Of a stretch of 64,000 nucleotides of DNA, positions 17,650 through 26,323 are shown in pieces. Position 1 is the first letter of the stretch. Each line of letters starts with the position of its first letter. Under the pieces are notes generated by a model. It did not search any database. It was given only the letters and a program-made list of their open reading frames with translations, and was not told the origin of the DNA. The stretch lies in NCBI GenBank assembly GCA_963726125.1, contig CAVSBG010000007.1, forward strand, positions 1-64,000, read 5' to 3'. The position numbers were made by a program, and so were the translations under genes. The DNA is from JAMXLO01 sp963726125 (GTDB lineage Bacteria; Pseudomonadota; Alphaproteobacteria; Acetobacterales; Acetobacteraceae).

Positions 17650-18021
17650 TCAATGCGTCAGTCTGGCGCCCAGCGACAGTTGCTCGGCGGCCGCAGCTAA
17701 GCGTTTATCCCGCGTCCACAAGAATACGTCCGATGTTAGCCGGGCAGCGGCCAGCAGGTGCACGTCGACGTATCCCAGTCCGAGTCCGAACAGCCGTTCG
17801 CTGTCGATAAGGCGTAGCACCTCGTGATGGCGAGCAACGCTGACCCTTGGCAGGCGGTGTAGCCGGCGGATCAGCAGGTCGCGCTGGCGCAGATGACCCA
17901 GCACGACTTCTCCGACGATGAAAGGATGCATCGCAACCTCATCCCGATCCAGCAACACGGTCAGGAGGGTGTCGCCGGAGCGCAGGTGATCTACCCAAAT
18001 CGATGTGTCCGCAAGGATCAC
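17650..18021 (-). CDS. vapC: VapC-like PIN-domain toxin
   Basis: The 123-residue PIN-domain protein has the acidic residues of the metal-dependent RNase site: Asp5 in MILADTSIW, a Glu in GEVVLG, an Asp in GYVDVHLLAAA and an Asp in LWTRDKRL. Such toxins cleave RNA (often tRNA) when released from the antitoxin. It follows the antitoxin gene with a four-base overlap (18018-18021), the standard coupling of VapBC modules. Confidence 0.88.
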   Translation of the reverse strand: MILADTSIWVDHLRSGDTLLTVLLDRDEVAMHPFIVGEVVLGHLRQRDLLIRRLHRLPRVSVARHHEVLRLIDSERLFGLGLGYVDVHLLAAARLTSDVFLWTRDKRLAAAAEQLSLGARLTH

Positions 18022-18227
18022 GCGACTTTTGGTCGGCGTCGCGGTATCGGCCGAAGGTCGGGCTCGCTTCCCCCAAGCCGCGCCAAACGTCGCGCGCTCT
18101 CGCGTTGGACCAGCGCCGTTAGTGCAGCACGGATCAAGGCAGACTTCTCCTCGATACCGGTCAACTCCTGCGCCTCGGCCAACAAATCATCGTCGAGGGT
18201 TATGGTTGTCCGCACCGGCCGCTCCAC
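18018..18227 (-). CDS. vapB: VapB-like antitoxin
   Basis: This 69-residue protein starts with a ribbon-helix-helix-like segment (VRTTITLDDDLLAEAQELTG), followed by SALIRAALTALVQRE and a basic proline-rich tail that would wrap the toxin. It is the upstream gene of the VapBC pair and most likely represses its own promoter. The class (VapB type 2) is judged from the sequence pattern only. Confidence 0.85.
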   Translation of the reverse strand: MERPVRTTITLDDDLLAEAQELTGIEEKSALIRAALTALVQRESARRLARLGGSEPDLRPIPRRRPKVA

Positions 18228-18327
18228 TTTGCAAGTGCATCAAAAGTGGCATCATGTGATGTCGAGTTCAATGCTCTGGCTGACGCTTCCATTCTGGTGA
18301 AGCTTACGCGGATAGGAGAACCACGCC

Positions 18328-19515
18328 ATGACCGCAGTCAACGCCAACTTCGCCGCGCCACGCATGCTGCAGATCGGCGGCGGCGCGGTGCGCCAGATCG
18401 CCGACGTGCTGGCCAAGTTCGGCCTGTCCCGCCCGCTGGTGGTCAGCGACCCGTTCATGGTGTCGTCGCGCCATGTGAACCATTGCCTGGACCCGCTCGC
18501 CGCCGCCGGCATTGCCGTCACCGTGTTCAGCGATACCGTGCCCGACCCAACCGACAGCGTGATCGAGGCCGGCGTCGCCGAACTGCGGCGCGGCAACTTC
18601 GATTGCCTCATTGGTTTCGGTGGCGGCTCGCCGATCGATACGGCGAAGGCGATGGCGATCCTTGCGGCCGGCGGCGGCAAGATGCGCGACTACAAGGTGC
18701 CGTTCGCCGCGGACAAAGGCGCGCTGCCCGTCATCGCCATTCCGACCACCGCGGGCACCGGCAGCGAATGCACGCGCTTCACCGTCATCACCGACACCGA
18801 GCGCGACGAGAAGATGCTGATCGCCGGCCTGGGCGCGCTTCCGCTCGCCGCCATCGTCGATTACGAGCTTACCTATTCTGTCCCGGCGCGCACTACTGCT
18901 GATACCGGGGTAGATAGTCTCACCCACGCATTGGAGGCGTACGTTTCGCGGCGGGCAAATCCATTCTCCGACGCATTCGCTGTCTCGGCGATGGCACTGA
19001 TCGGCCAGCATATCCGCACCGCCTATGCCGAACCCCGTAACGCCGCCGCGCGCGAGGGCATGATGATCGGCGCCACTCAAGCCGGCCTGGCATTTTCCAA
19101 CGCTTCGGTCGCACTGGTGCACGGCATGTCACGGCCGATCGGCGCGCATTTCCACGTGCCACACGGCCTGTCCAATGCGATGCTGCTGCCGGCAGTCACG
19201 CGCTTCTCGGTCGGCGCTGCCGAAGCGCGCTACGCCGAGGCCGCGCGCCGCATCGGTTTCGCTGGCGACACGGACGGCGATGCCTCCGCTGCGGCGAAGC
19301 TGGTCGCGGGGCTGGAAACGCTCAACAAGGACCTCGCCGTACCGACCCCTGCCGATTACGGCATCAACGAAACGACCTGGAACGGCAAGATGGATCTGAT
19401 GGCCGAGCACGCACTCGCCTCCGGCAGCCCAGCGAACAATCCGCGTGTGCCAGACAAGGCGGAAATCGTTGCACTTTATCGCGAGGTCTGGACCGGCGCA
19501 CCACGGAACGCCTGA
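18328..19515 (+). CDS. Iron-containing alcohol dehydrogenase
   Basis: The 395-residue enzyme has the group III dehydrogenase fold: NAD-binding GFGGGSPIDTAKA (96-108), IPTTAGTGSECT, and the metal-site region from DTGVDSLTHALEAYVS through LVHGMSRPIGAHFHVPHG, which contributes the Asp and three His ligands. It would interconvert an alcohol and an aldehyde/ketone using NAD(P). Family members include butanol dehydrogenase, maleylacetate reductase and hydroxyacid-oxoacid transhydrogenase. The MFS permease 70 bases downstream on the same strand is probably co-transcribed. Confidence 0.88.
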   Translation: MTAVNANFAAPRMLQIGGGAVRQIADVLAKFGLSRPLVVSDPFMVSSRHVNHCLDPLAAAGIAVTVFSDTVPDPTDSVIEAGVAELRRGNFDCLIGFGGGSPIDTAKAMAILAAGGGKMRDYKVPFAADKGALPVIAIPTTAGTGSECTRFTVITDTERDEKMLIAGLGALPLAAIVDYELTYSVPARTTADTGVDSLTHALEAYVSRRANPFSDAFAVSAMALIGQHIRTAYAEPRNAAAREGMMIGATQAGLAFSNASVALVHGMSRPIGAHFHVPHGLSNAMLLPAVTRFSVGAAEARYAEAARRIGFAGDTDGDASAAAKLVAGLETLNKDLAVPTPADYGINETTWNGKMDLMAEHALASGSPANNPRVPDKAEIVALYREVWTGAPRNA

Positions 19516-19585
19516 CCCGCCGTTTGCCAATCGAAAATCCCCCTTGTAGATTCATCTGCAACAAATGAATCCAGGGAGGACATCG

Positions 19586-20893
19586 ATGGATCAGACGCTC
19601 GAACGAACGACGATGCGCAAGGTCTACTTGCGGATGCTGCCGCTGGCGATGATCGTGTATTTCTTCTGCTACCTTGACCGCATCAACATCAGTTTCGCCG
19701 CCCTGCAGATGAACGCCAGCATCGGCCTGACGGCTGCGGCGTATGGCCTGAGCTCGACCGCTTTCTATATCGGCTACTGCATCTTCGAGGTTCCGAGCAA
19801 CGTCATCCTGGAAAAAGTCGGCGCGCGCATTTGGATCGCACGCATCATGATCACCTGGGGTATCGCATCTGCCGCGACTGCGTTCGTCACCGGACCAACC
19901 AGCTTCCTGACGGTCCGCTTCTTACTGGGCGTCGCCGAAGCCGGTCTGTTCCCTGGTATCGTGCTGCTGTTCACCTACTGGTTCCCAGATCATCACCGCG
20001 CGCGCATCGTGTCGAGCTTCACGCTCGCACTGCCGATATCCGTGGCAATTGGCGCCCCGATCTCCACGGCCATCCTGGGGTTGGATGGGTTCCTCGGCTA
20101 CGCCGGCTGGAAGTTGATCTACATTATGGAGGCAATCCCAACGGTGCTGATGGGATGCTTCGTGTTGTTCGCCATGACCGACAAGCCAGCCAAGGCGCGA
20201 TGGCTTTCGACGGAGGAGAAGAACTGGCTCGTCACCACGTTGGAGCGGGAACGCCGAGCGGTGGAGTCAGGCGGGAAGTTCAGCCTCTGGCAGGCACTGG
20301 TGAACCCAAAGATCCTGCTGCTGTCGCTGAACTATCTCGGCATCGTCACTGCCAGCCTGGGCGTGCTGCTGTTCGTGCCACAGATCATCAAGGCACTCGG
20401 CGCGACCAATATGGGCACCGGCTTCGCGACGATGTTGGCCTACGTTTGCGGCGCGATCAGCATGATGACCTGGGGTTGGATCTCTGACCGGATGGGCGAG
20501 CGGCGCTGGAACCTGTTCTGGGCCTGCACCCTCGCCAGCGTCGGGTTGGTATTGACCGGCTTGACCATTGGTTCCTGGTGGTCATTGGCCGGCCTGTGCA
20601 TCTCGACGGCGGGGTTCTACGGCACCAAGGGCCCGTTCTGGTCGATGCCCACAATGCTGCTGACAGGCACGGCAGCAGCCGCCGGCATCGCGTGGATCAA
20701 TTCCATCGGCAATGTCGGCGGCGCTATCGGGCCGGCGCTGGTGGGTTGGATCAAGGACTTCACCGGCAGTTACTCGGGCGGTCTCTACGGCTTGGCGGCG
20801 TTCACCGCCGTCTCCGCGTTGATCGCGGCGTTCGCCCTGCATATCCCGCGGCGGATCCCGCTGCGCGGCGGTGTCAGCGTCCCTGCCGAGTGA
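19586..20893 (+). CDS. MFS transporter, anion:cation symporter (phthalate/glucarate permease) type
   Basis: A 435-residue protein with twelve predicted helices. The early motif FFCYLDRINISFAALQM and FLLGVAEAGLFPGIVLLF are typical of the ACS branch of MFS, which imports organic acids with protons. AGGGAGGA (19573-19580) lies 5 bases before the ATG at 19586 and decides the start over the upstream ATG at 19565. It likely imports the substrate whose alcohol group is handled by the adjacent Fe-dehydrogenase. This link is inferred from proximity. Confidence 0.87.
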   Translation: MDQTLERTTMRKVYLRMLPLAMIVYFFCYLDRINISFAALQMNASIGLTAAAYGLSSTAFYIGYCIFEVPSNVILEKVGARIWIARIMITWGIASAATAFVTGPTSFLTVRFLLGVAEAGLFPGIVLLFTYWFPDHHRARIVSSFTLALPISVAIGAPISTAILGLDGFLGYAGWKLIYIMEAIPTVLMGCFVLFAMTDKPAKARWLSTEEKNWLVTTLERERRAVESGGKFSLWQALVNPKILLLSLNYLGIVTASLGVLLFVPQIIKALGATNMGTGFATMLAYVCGAISMMTWGWISDRMGERRWNLFWACTLASVGLVLTGLTIGSWWSLAGLCISTAGFYGTKGPFWSMPTMLLTGTAAAAGIAWINSIGNVGGAIGPALVGWIKDFTGSYSGGLYGLAAFTAVSALIAAFALHIPRRIPLRGGVSVPAE

Positions 20894-21086
20894 TCGCGCT
20901 AAATCGGGCACGGAAAGGCGGCGTCCGATAGCGGCGGGCAGCGTTGTCCGATAGAAATGAGCCGTCTGTTCGCAGGCTCCGGAGCACACAGCCACCATGC
21001 ATCGTATGGCGTCCTGGCCCACGGCGGAGGTCTCGCCAGCATCGCCTGTCTGGCCGTGCCGATTGGCACGATGTCAAACCACGCGA

Positions 21087-22025
21087 ATGCGTTGGCTGTT
21101 GGCATTGGGGCTATGGTCGGCGGCCGTTGCTGCCCGCCTTCTGCTCGATGAGATTGTCGATACCGGACCGTTCCTGACCTTCGTGCCGGCGATCGCGCTC
21201 ACGACCGTGTTCTGCGGTCGTTGGCCGGCTGTGATGACGATCATCCTTGCAGCAATCGTGTGCGACTATTTCTGGCTAGCGCCGGCCGGGTTCGCGATGG
21301 AGTGGCCCTCCACCCCGATCTCGCTGGCCGCGTTTGTCCTGGTCGGACTGCTGGACCTCGTCATCGTCGATGCGCTGTATGTCGCGGCACGCAACAGTTC
21401 CACCCAGCAAAACCAGCTGGAGAGCTCGCTCCGGTTGCGTGAAACCATGGTCCAGGAAATGCGCTACCGGGTCGCCGATCAGTTGCATGTGATCATGGCA
21501 ATGCTCGAAGGTTCGCAGATTCGGATCAATAGCGGCGCCAGCGCCGAGGATGTGCTCGAACAGGCCATCGGACGCATCTCCTCGATTGCCCATCTCCAGC
21601 AGATCATTGATGACAGTCCCGGCCACGAGCGTGACCTGGCGGTCCTGCTGCGGGAACTACTCGATCATATTTTCTATGATGTGGATGTCGCGGTTCAGGT
21701 GCGATCAGTACCGGTGCAGCTTTCCCACCAACGGATGACAATTCTCTGCCTGATCGCGATCGAGGCCGCGACGAATGCGCTGAGACATATCTTCCGCCGG
21801 CGTCGTGGCAATCTGTTCGCAATAGAGCTGAGGAGGCTGCCCAACGAGCGGCTGTTATTGACGATATGGCACGACGGGCCAGGCTTCGACGCCGACACAG
21901 TCCTGACGGTTGCCGATGGTCAGGGACTGTCGATCATGCAATGGCTGGCGGCGCAATTGGGCGGCACGCTGACCGTCGAAAGCCGCGGCGGGACAACGGT
22001 GACGGTTGAATTTGCCGAAACCTGA
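21087..22025 (+). CDS. DUF4118 membrane sensor with degenerate HisKA_2 and an HATPase domain
   Basis: The 312-residue protein has four hydrophobic segments (about residues 3-105, DUF4118-like as in KdpD). A dimerisation helix ETMVQEMRYRVADQLHVIM follows, then an ATPase domain with N-box EAATNALRHIF, G1 IWHDGPGFD and G2 GQGLSIMQWLAAQLGG. In HisKA_2/HWE kinases the phosphoacceptor lies in a (N/H)HRVKN motif; here it reads RYRVAD, so the histidine is replaced by tyrosine while the ATP site looks intact. It may be a pseudokinase or work in trans. No response regulator is adjacent. The start at 21087 is chosen because the first helix begins there; an in-frame ATG at 20997 adds 30 unlikely residues. 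Confidence 0.75.
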   Translation: MRWLLALGLWSAAVAARLLLDEIVDTGPFLTFVPAIALTTVFCGRWPAVMTIILAAIVCDYFWLAPAGFAMEWPSTPISLAAFVLVGLLDLVIVDALYVAARNSSTQQNQLESSLRLRETMVQEMRYRVADQLHVIMAMLEGSQIRINSGASAEDVLEQAIGRISSIAHLQQIIDDSPGHERDLAVLLRELLDHIFYDVDVAVQVRSVPVQLSHQRMTILCLIAIEAATNALRHIFRRRRGNLFAIELRRLPNERLLLTIWHDGPGFDADTVLTVADGQGLSIMQWLAAQLGGTLTVESRGGTTVTVEFAET

Positions 22026-22046
22026 AGCGCTGCGGGGCGCAGCGTA

Positions 22047-22829
22047 TCACCCTTCCAGACGAAACGCCGGCTTCCGCTTCTCGGCGAACGCAGCCATCCC
22101 CTCGCGCTGATCCGGCGTACCGAACAGCGACATGAACAGCGCCCGCTCGTGCCGCACACCTTCCGCCAGCGTCGTTTCAAATGCGCGATTGACCGCCTGC
22201 TTGGCGAACGCAACGGCAACTGGGGACAGTGTTGCGATGCGCTCGGCGATCTTCAGCGCTTCCGGCATCAGTTGTTCAGCTGGAAACACCCGCGAAACGA
22301 GGTTCGCACGTTCGGCTTCCGTGGCGTCCATCATCCGCGCGGTCAGGATCATGTCCATCGCCTTCGACTTCCCAACCGCACGCGTGAGCCGCTGCGTGCC
22401 ACCGGCACCGGGCAACACACCCAGATTGATCTCCGGCTGGCCGAACCTGGCGGTATCGGCAGCGAGGATGAAATCGCACATCATCGCCAGCTCGCAGCCG
22501 CCGCCGAGCGCGAACCCCGCCACCGCAGCGATTACCGGCTTTCTCACCCGCAGCACGGTTTCCCAACGTTTGCCGATGAAATCGTCCAGCATGGCGGCGG
22601 GGTGCGTACGGTCCTTCATTTCCTTGATGTCGGCACCCGCGGCAAACGCCTTCTCGTTGCCGGTCAGCACGATGGCGCCAATTCCCGGATCTTCATCGAA
22701 CGCCAGAAGCTGGCCGCCGAGTTCCTCCATCAACGCATCGCACAAGGCATTCAGCGCGGTGGGACGATTGAGCCGGATCAGTCCGACCCGCCCATGCGTT
22801 TCGACGATGATGTTCTGATAATCAGGCAT
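22047..22829 (-). CDS. Enoyl-CoA hydratase
   Basis: This 260-residue crotonase has the oxyanion-hole segments AFAAGADIKEM and AGFALGGGCELAMMCD. The two catalytic glutamates fall in GGGCELAM and in FGQPEINLGVLPGAGGTQRL, the arrangement of true short-chain enoyl-CoA hydratases (EchA/FadB1 type). It hydrates trans-2-enoyl-CoA in beta-oxidation. It converges with the sensor gene and is upstream-adjacent to mutM on the minus strand without an obvious functional link. Confidence 0.9.
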   Translation of the reverse strand: MPDYQNIIVETHGRVGLIRLNRPTALNALCDALMEELGGQLLAFDEDPGIGAIVLTGNEKAFAAGADIKEMKDRTHPAAMLDDFIGKRWETVLRVRKPVIAAVAGFALGGGCELAMMCDFILAADTARFGQPEINLGVLPGAGGTQRLTRAVGKSKAMDMILTARMMDATEAERANLVSRVFPAEQLMPEALKIAERIATLSPVAVAFAKQAVNRAFETTLAEGVRHERALFMSLFGTPDQREGMAAFAEKRKPAFRLEG

Positions 22830-22865
22830 GTGTCGCTCGCCTTGCTGGAGGTGTTCGGCTTGTAC

Positions 22866-23705
22866 CTATCGCTGGGAACGCGGGCAATAGAACGTGCTGC
22901 GCGCCGACTGGGTCACCCGGCGGATCCCTGGACAGGCGGGGCGGCCCGGACAGCGCTCGCACGCTTCCGCCTCGCGGCCATATACCTTCCAGGCGTTCTG
23001 AAAGTACCCCAGTTCACCGTCCGGCTGCACATAGTCACGCAACGATGATCCGCCCGCGGCGATCGCTTCCTGCAACGTCTCCTTGATCGCCGGCACCAGC
23101 CGCGCCGCGCGCGTGCCAGGGATGGTGTAGGCCAATCGCAATGGACTGAGCCGCGACCGGAACAGCGCCTCGCAGACGTAGATGTTCCCTAGCCCCGCTA
23201 CGACCTTCTGGTCCAGCAATGCCGCCTTGATCGGCGTCCGCTTGCCCATCAATGCGGCGGTCAGGCGTGCCGGCGTGAACGCATCATCGAGCGGCTCGGG
23301 ACCCAGCTCCGCCAGCAGCTTGTGCGCATCCTCCTGCTGGGTGGGGACCAGATCGACCGAACCGAACCGGCGAGGGTCGACGAAGCCCATTCGCCAGCCA
23401 TCATCGGTTTCCAGCACCAGGTGCTCATGCGGTGTCGGCATGTTGGGCCGGGCCGGAGACAGCACGATCCGCCCCGACATACCGAGATGCAGCAGCACGG
23501 AATCGCCTCCGTCCAGCCGCATCAGGATGTATTTCGCGCGGCGGCGAAAGCTGGTGATACGCGCGCCGGTCAACCGCTGCTCCAGGCCTGCCGGCAGCGG
23601 CCAGCGTAGATCGGGCCGATGGGCTGTCGCGCGCACGATGGTCCGTCCCTCCAGTCGTAGCTGAAGGCCGCGCATCACGGTCTCGACTTCGGGGAGTTCC
23701 GGCAT
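22866..23705 (-). CDS. mutM: Formamidopyrimidine-DNA glycosylase
   Basis: The 279-residue enzyme starts MPELPEVET, giving the catalytic N-terminal proline and the Glu that follows. It removes oxidised purines such as 8-oxoguanine and nicks DNA. LGLGNIYVCEALF-like (VAGLGNIYVCEALF) is the helix-two-turn-helix region. The C-terminal zinc finger is unusual: CERC is followed by GRPAC and the last pair reads CPRS, so the final cysteine of the usual CPxC is serine and the loop is about five residues longer. The extra Cys in GRPAC might substitute. It diverges from ubiE, with 29 bases between starts. Confidence 0.92.
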   Translation of the reverse strand: MPELPEVETVMRGLQLRLEGRTIVRATAHRPDLRWPLPAGLEQRLTGARITSFRRRAKYILMRLDGGDSVLLHLGMSGRIVLSPARPNMPTPHEHLVLETDDGWRMGFVDPRRFGSVDLVPTQQEDAHKLLAELGPEPLDDAFTPARLTAALMGKRTPIKAALLDQKVVAGLGNIYVCEALFRSRLSPLRLAYTIPGTRAARLVPAIKETLQEAIAAGGSSLRDYVQPDGELGYFQNAWKVYGREAEACERCPGRPACPGIRRVTQSARSTFYCPRSQR

Positions 23706-23734
23706 GGGGGCGATGCACGCTATAGATGCGTCAC

Positions 23735-24490
23735 ATGAGCGACAACCCTGGATCCGCCAAGACCACCGATTTCGGCTTCAGCAGCGTGCCGCGTGGCGCC
23801 AAGCGCGGCATGGTGCGCGCGGTATTCGACAGCGTTGCACCACGCTACGACCTGATGAACGACCTGATGTCGCTGGGCATCCATCGTGCGTGGAAACGCG
23901 TGTTGGTGACGGCGCTGGATCCCAGCCCTCGGCGCGTGTTGCTGGACCTTGCGGGCGGGACCGGCGACATCGGCTTCGCGTGGCTGGAGCAAGGCGGCGG
24001 TCCGTTGTTGCTGAGCGACGTCAACCCGTCGATGCTGGAGATCGCGCGCGATCGCGCCTTGGCGCGCGGGTTCGTAGCGGAGGCGTCGCTGCTGGTCGCT
24101 GACGCCGAACACCTGCCGCTGCCGGATCGGCTGGTTGACCGCGTGTCGATCGCGTTTGGTCTGCGCAACTGCACCGACAAGGCGGCGGTGCTCGCTGAGG
24201 CGCGCCGCGTACTGAGACCTGGCGGGCGGTTCTTCTGCCTGGAGTTCTCCCAGGTTCAGGTGGCGGCGCTGCGGCCACTCTACGATGCCTGGTCATTCCG
24301 CGTGCTGCCGATGCTCGGGCGCCGTATCGCACACGACGAGGCGAGCTATCGTTATCTGGCCGAAAGCATCCGGACGTTCCCCGACCAGGAGACCTTGGCC
24401 GACATGATGAGGACGGCGGGGTTTGGACGCGTGTCGGTGCGCAATCTGTCGGGCGGGATCGTGGCGATGCATTCGGGGTGGCGGCTGTGA
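23735..24490 (+). CDS. ubiE: Demethylubiquinone/demethylmenaquinone C-methyltransferase
   Basis: The 251-residue SAM-dependent methyltransferase contains the UbiE signatures VFDSVAPRYDLMNDLMSLG and RVLLDLAGGTGDI (motif I, SAM site). SIAFGLRNCTDKAAVLAEA and RVLRPGGRFFCLEFS follow. It methylates the quinone ring in ubiquinone biosynthesis. The start MSDNPG at 23735 is preferred to the ATG three codons upstream. A GC-rich repeat separates it from coaBC on the same strand. Confidence 0.93.
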   Translation: MSDNPGSAKTTDFGFSSVPRGAKRGMVRAVFDSVAPRYDLMNDLMSLGIHRAWKRVLVTALDPSPRRVLLDLAGGTGDIGFAWLEQGGGPLLLSDVNPSMLEIARDRALARGFVAEASLLVADAEHLPLPDRLVDRVSIAFGLRNCTDKAAVLAEARRVLRPGGRFFCLEFSQVQVAALRPLYDAWSFRVLPMLGRRIAHDEASYRYLAESIRTFPDQETLADMMRTAGFGRVSVRNLSGGIVAMHSGWRL

Positions 24491-24527
24491 GGTGTGGGAT
24501 AGACGGGGCGGTGGTGTGCTGGCGGCG

Positions 24528-24566
24528 CCCCCTCCCCCGTCCCCCCTCCCGCAAGGGGAGGGGGAG
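24528..24566 (+). repeat. C/G-run palindromic repeat before coaBC
   Basis: CCCCCTCCCCC and CCCCCCTCCC runs are followed by GCAAGGGGAGGGGGAG, so the element can fold into a hairpin. Its purine arm (GGGGAG, ending at 24566) lies 9 bases before the coaBC start codon and can act as the ribosome binding site. It is related to the element at 15470-15541. Confidence 0.65.
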
Positions 24567-24575
24567 AAATCTAGC

Positions 24576-25778
24576 ATGACACTCCAGGGCAAACGCGTTC
24601 TGCTGATCGTTTCGGGCGGCATCGCCGCTTATAAGGCGCTTGAGTTGATCCGGTCGCTGCGCGGTCAGGGTTGCGCGGTAACCTGTGTGCTGACCGCGAA
24701 TGGTGGGCATTTCGTCACGCCGCTTTCGCTGCAGGCATTGAGCGAAAGCAAGGTCTATGTCGAGCTCTTCTCGCTGACTGATGAAAGCGAGATGGGGCAC
24801 ATCCAACTGTCTCGCAGTGCTGACCTGGTTGTTGTTGCACCGGCCTCGGCTGACATACTGGCGAAGATGGCGGCTGGGCTTGCGGATGACCTCGCGTCAA
24901 CTCTGCTGCTTGCTACGGACAAGCCGGTATTGGTGGCGCCCGCGATGAATGTCCGAATGTGGCAGCACGCGGCGACGTCAGCCAACATGGGGCTGCTGAC
25001 CTCGCGCGGCATCCACGTTGTCGGACCCGATGAGGGGGCGATGGCCTGCAACGAATATGGGCCTGGCAGGCTTGCCGAACCACCGGCTATCCTGGCCGCC
25101 ATCGAGGCATTGCTGCTGCCAGCACGGCCACTTGCGGGTCGACGCGCATTGGTCACCAGCGGACCGACGCATGAGCCGATCGATCCGGTTCGCTATATCG
25201 CCAATCGTTCGAGCGGGCGACAGGGACATTCGATCGCGGCTGCGCTCGCGGAACTGGGGGCGCACGTCACTTTGGTGAGTGGTCCGGTCTCGATTTCCGA
25301 TCCCGAAGGTGTCGCGGTGAAGCACGTAGAAAGCGCACAACAGATGCTGGAGGCATGCCGGGCGGCGCTGCCGGTGGATATCGCGGTGTTCGCGGCGGCA
25401 GTGGCGGATTGGCACGTCGCGGGGGTCTCCACCGGCAAGATCAAGAAAGTGCCAGGTGCCCCACCGCCGGCACTGGAACTGGTGCCCAATCCCGACATCC
25501 TCGCCACAATTGCAAAATCCGGCCCACGGCGCCCTCGGCTGGTCATTGGTTTCGCAGCGGAAACAGACGATCTGATGGCCAATGCGCAATCCAAGCGTGA
25601 ACGCAAGAATGCCGACTGGATTGTTGCCAACGACGTGTCGCCCGCTACCGGCATCATGGGGGGCGAGGAAAACGTCGTGCATCTGATCACCACCGACGGC
25701 ATCGAGAACTGGCCACGGCTGGCGAAACAGGAAGTCGCGCGACGGCTTGCGGCGCGCATCGCGGAGGCGCTGGGCTGA
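24576..25778 (+). CDS. coaBC: Bifunctional phosphopantothenoylcysteine decarboxylase/phosphopantothenate-cysteine ligase
   Basis: The 400-residue fusion enzyme performs two steps of coenzyme A synthesis. The N-terminal flavin-dependent CoaC half has VSGGIAAYKALELIR, the active-site His in MGHIQLSRSADL, PAMNVRMW and the cysteine flap GAMACNEYGPGRL. The C-terminal CoaB half begins at about residue 185 (ALVTSGPTHEPIDPVRYIAN) and contains FAAAVADWH and KIKK for CTP-dependent ligation. The ATG is preceded by the purine arm of a repeat. The stop overlaps the next gene by one base (TGATG), so the pair is coupled. Confidence 0.94.
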   Translation: MTLQGKRVLLIVSGGIAAYKALELIRSLRGQGCAVTCVLTANGGHFVTPLSLQALSESKVYVELFSLTDESEMGHIQLSRSADLVVVAPASADILAKMAAGLADDLASTLLLATDKPVLVAPAMNVRMWQHAATSANMGLLTSRGIHVVGPDEGAMACNEYGPGRLAEPPAILAAIEALLLPARPLAGRRALVTSGPTHEPIDPVRYIANRSSGRQGHSIAAALAELGAHVTLVSGPVSISDPEGVAVKHVESAQQMLEACRAALPVDIAVFAAAVADWHVAGVSTGKIKKVPGAPPPALELVPNPDILATIAKSGPRRPRLVIGFAAETDDLMANAQSKRERKNADWIVANDVSPATGIMGGEENVVHLITTDGIENWPRLAKQEVARRLAARIAEALG

Positions 25779-26323
25779 TGTATCATGTGCGACCACTTGG
25801 CCCCCCGGACGTCGATGCATTTCGCCGCGTTCGCCTGGATGCGTTGCGACTGCATCCCGAAGCGTTCGGTTCAGCCTACGAAGATGAACTGCAACTCGAC
25901 CGTGCGCAGTTCGCCGAGCGATTGGCTACTGCCCAACGCACGCGCTTCGGTGGATTTGTCCAGGATGATCTGGTTGGCCTGGTCGGGATGGAAGTCCGCG
26001 CCGGTGCCAAGGAACGGCACAAGGGCCATTTGTTCAGCATGTACGTCGATGCCACGCATCGCCGCAGCGGACTCTCCGAACAACTCGTCAAAGCTGTGAT
26101 CTCAGGTGCGCGCGACGCCGGCGCACTGCTGGTGCAACTCTCGGTCACCAGCAGCAACACGAACGCGAAGCGCTTTTATCAGCGCATGGGGTTCACCGTG
26201 TACGGTGTCGAGCGGCGATCACTGAAGGTCGGCGACCGGTTCTATGATGAGGATCTGATGGTGCTTCATCTCGACGGCTTTCGCGAGCCCAAATCCGAAG
26301 GCGATCCCGACGCGGTCAAATGA
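25778..26323 (+). CDS. GNAT-family N-acetyltransferase
   Basis: The 181-residue protein has the acetyl-CoA-binding pattern of the GNAT fold: LFSMYVDATHRRSGLSEQLV (beta-4 and the P-loop, here RRSG.S rather than R/QxxGxG/A) and SNTNAKRFYQRMGFTVYG near the C-terminus. The substrate is unknown. It starts in the coaBC stop codon, suggesting co-translation with it. The context gives no further clue. Confidence 0.85.
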   Translation: MYHVRPLGPPDVDAFRRVRLDALRLHPEAFGSAYEDELQLDRAQFAERLATAQRTRFGGFVQDDLVGLVGMEVRAGAKERHKGHLFSMYVDATHRRSGLSEQLVKAVISGARDAGALLVQLSVTSSNTNAKRFYQRMGFTVYGVERRSLKVGDRFYDEDLMVLHLDGFREPKSEGDPDAVK

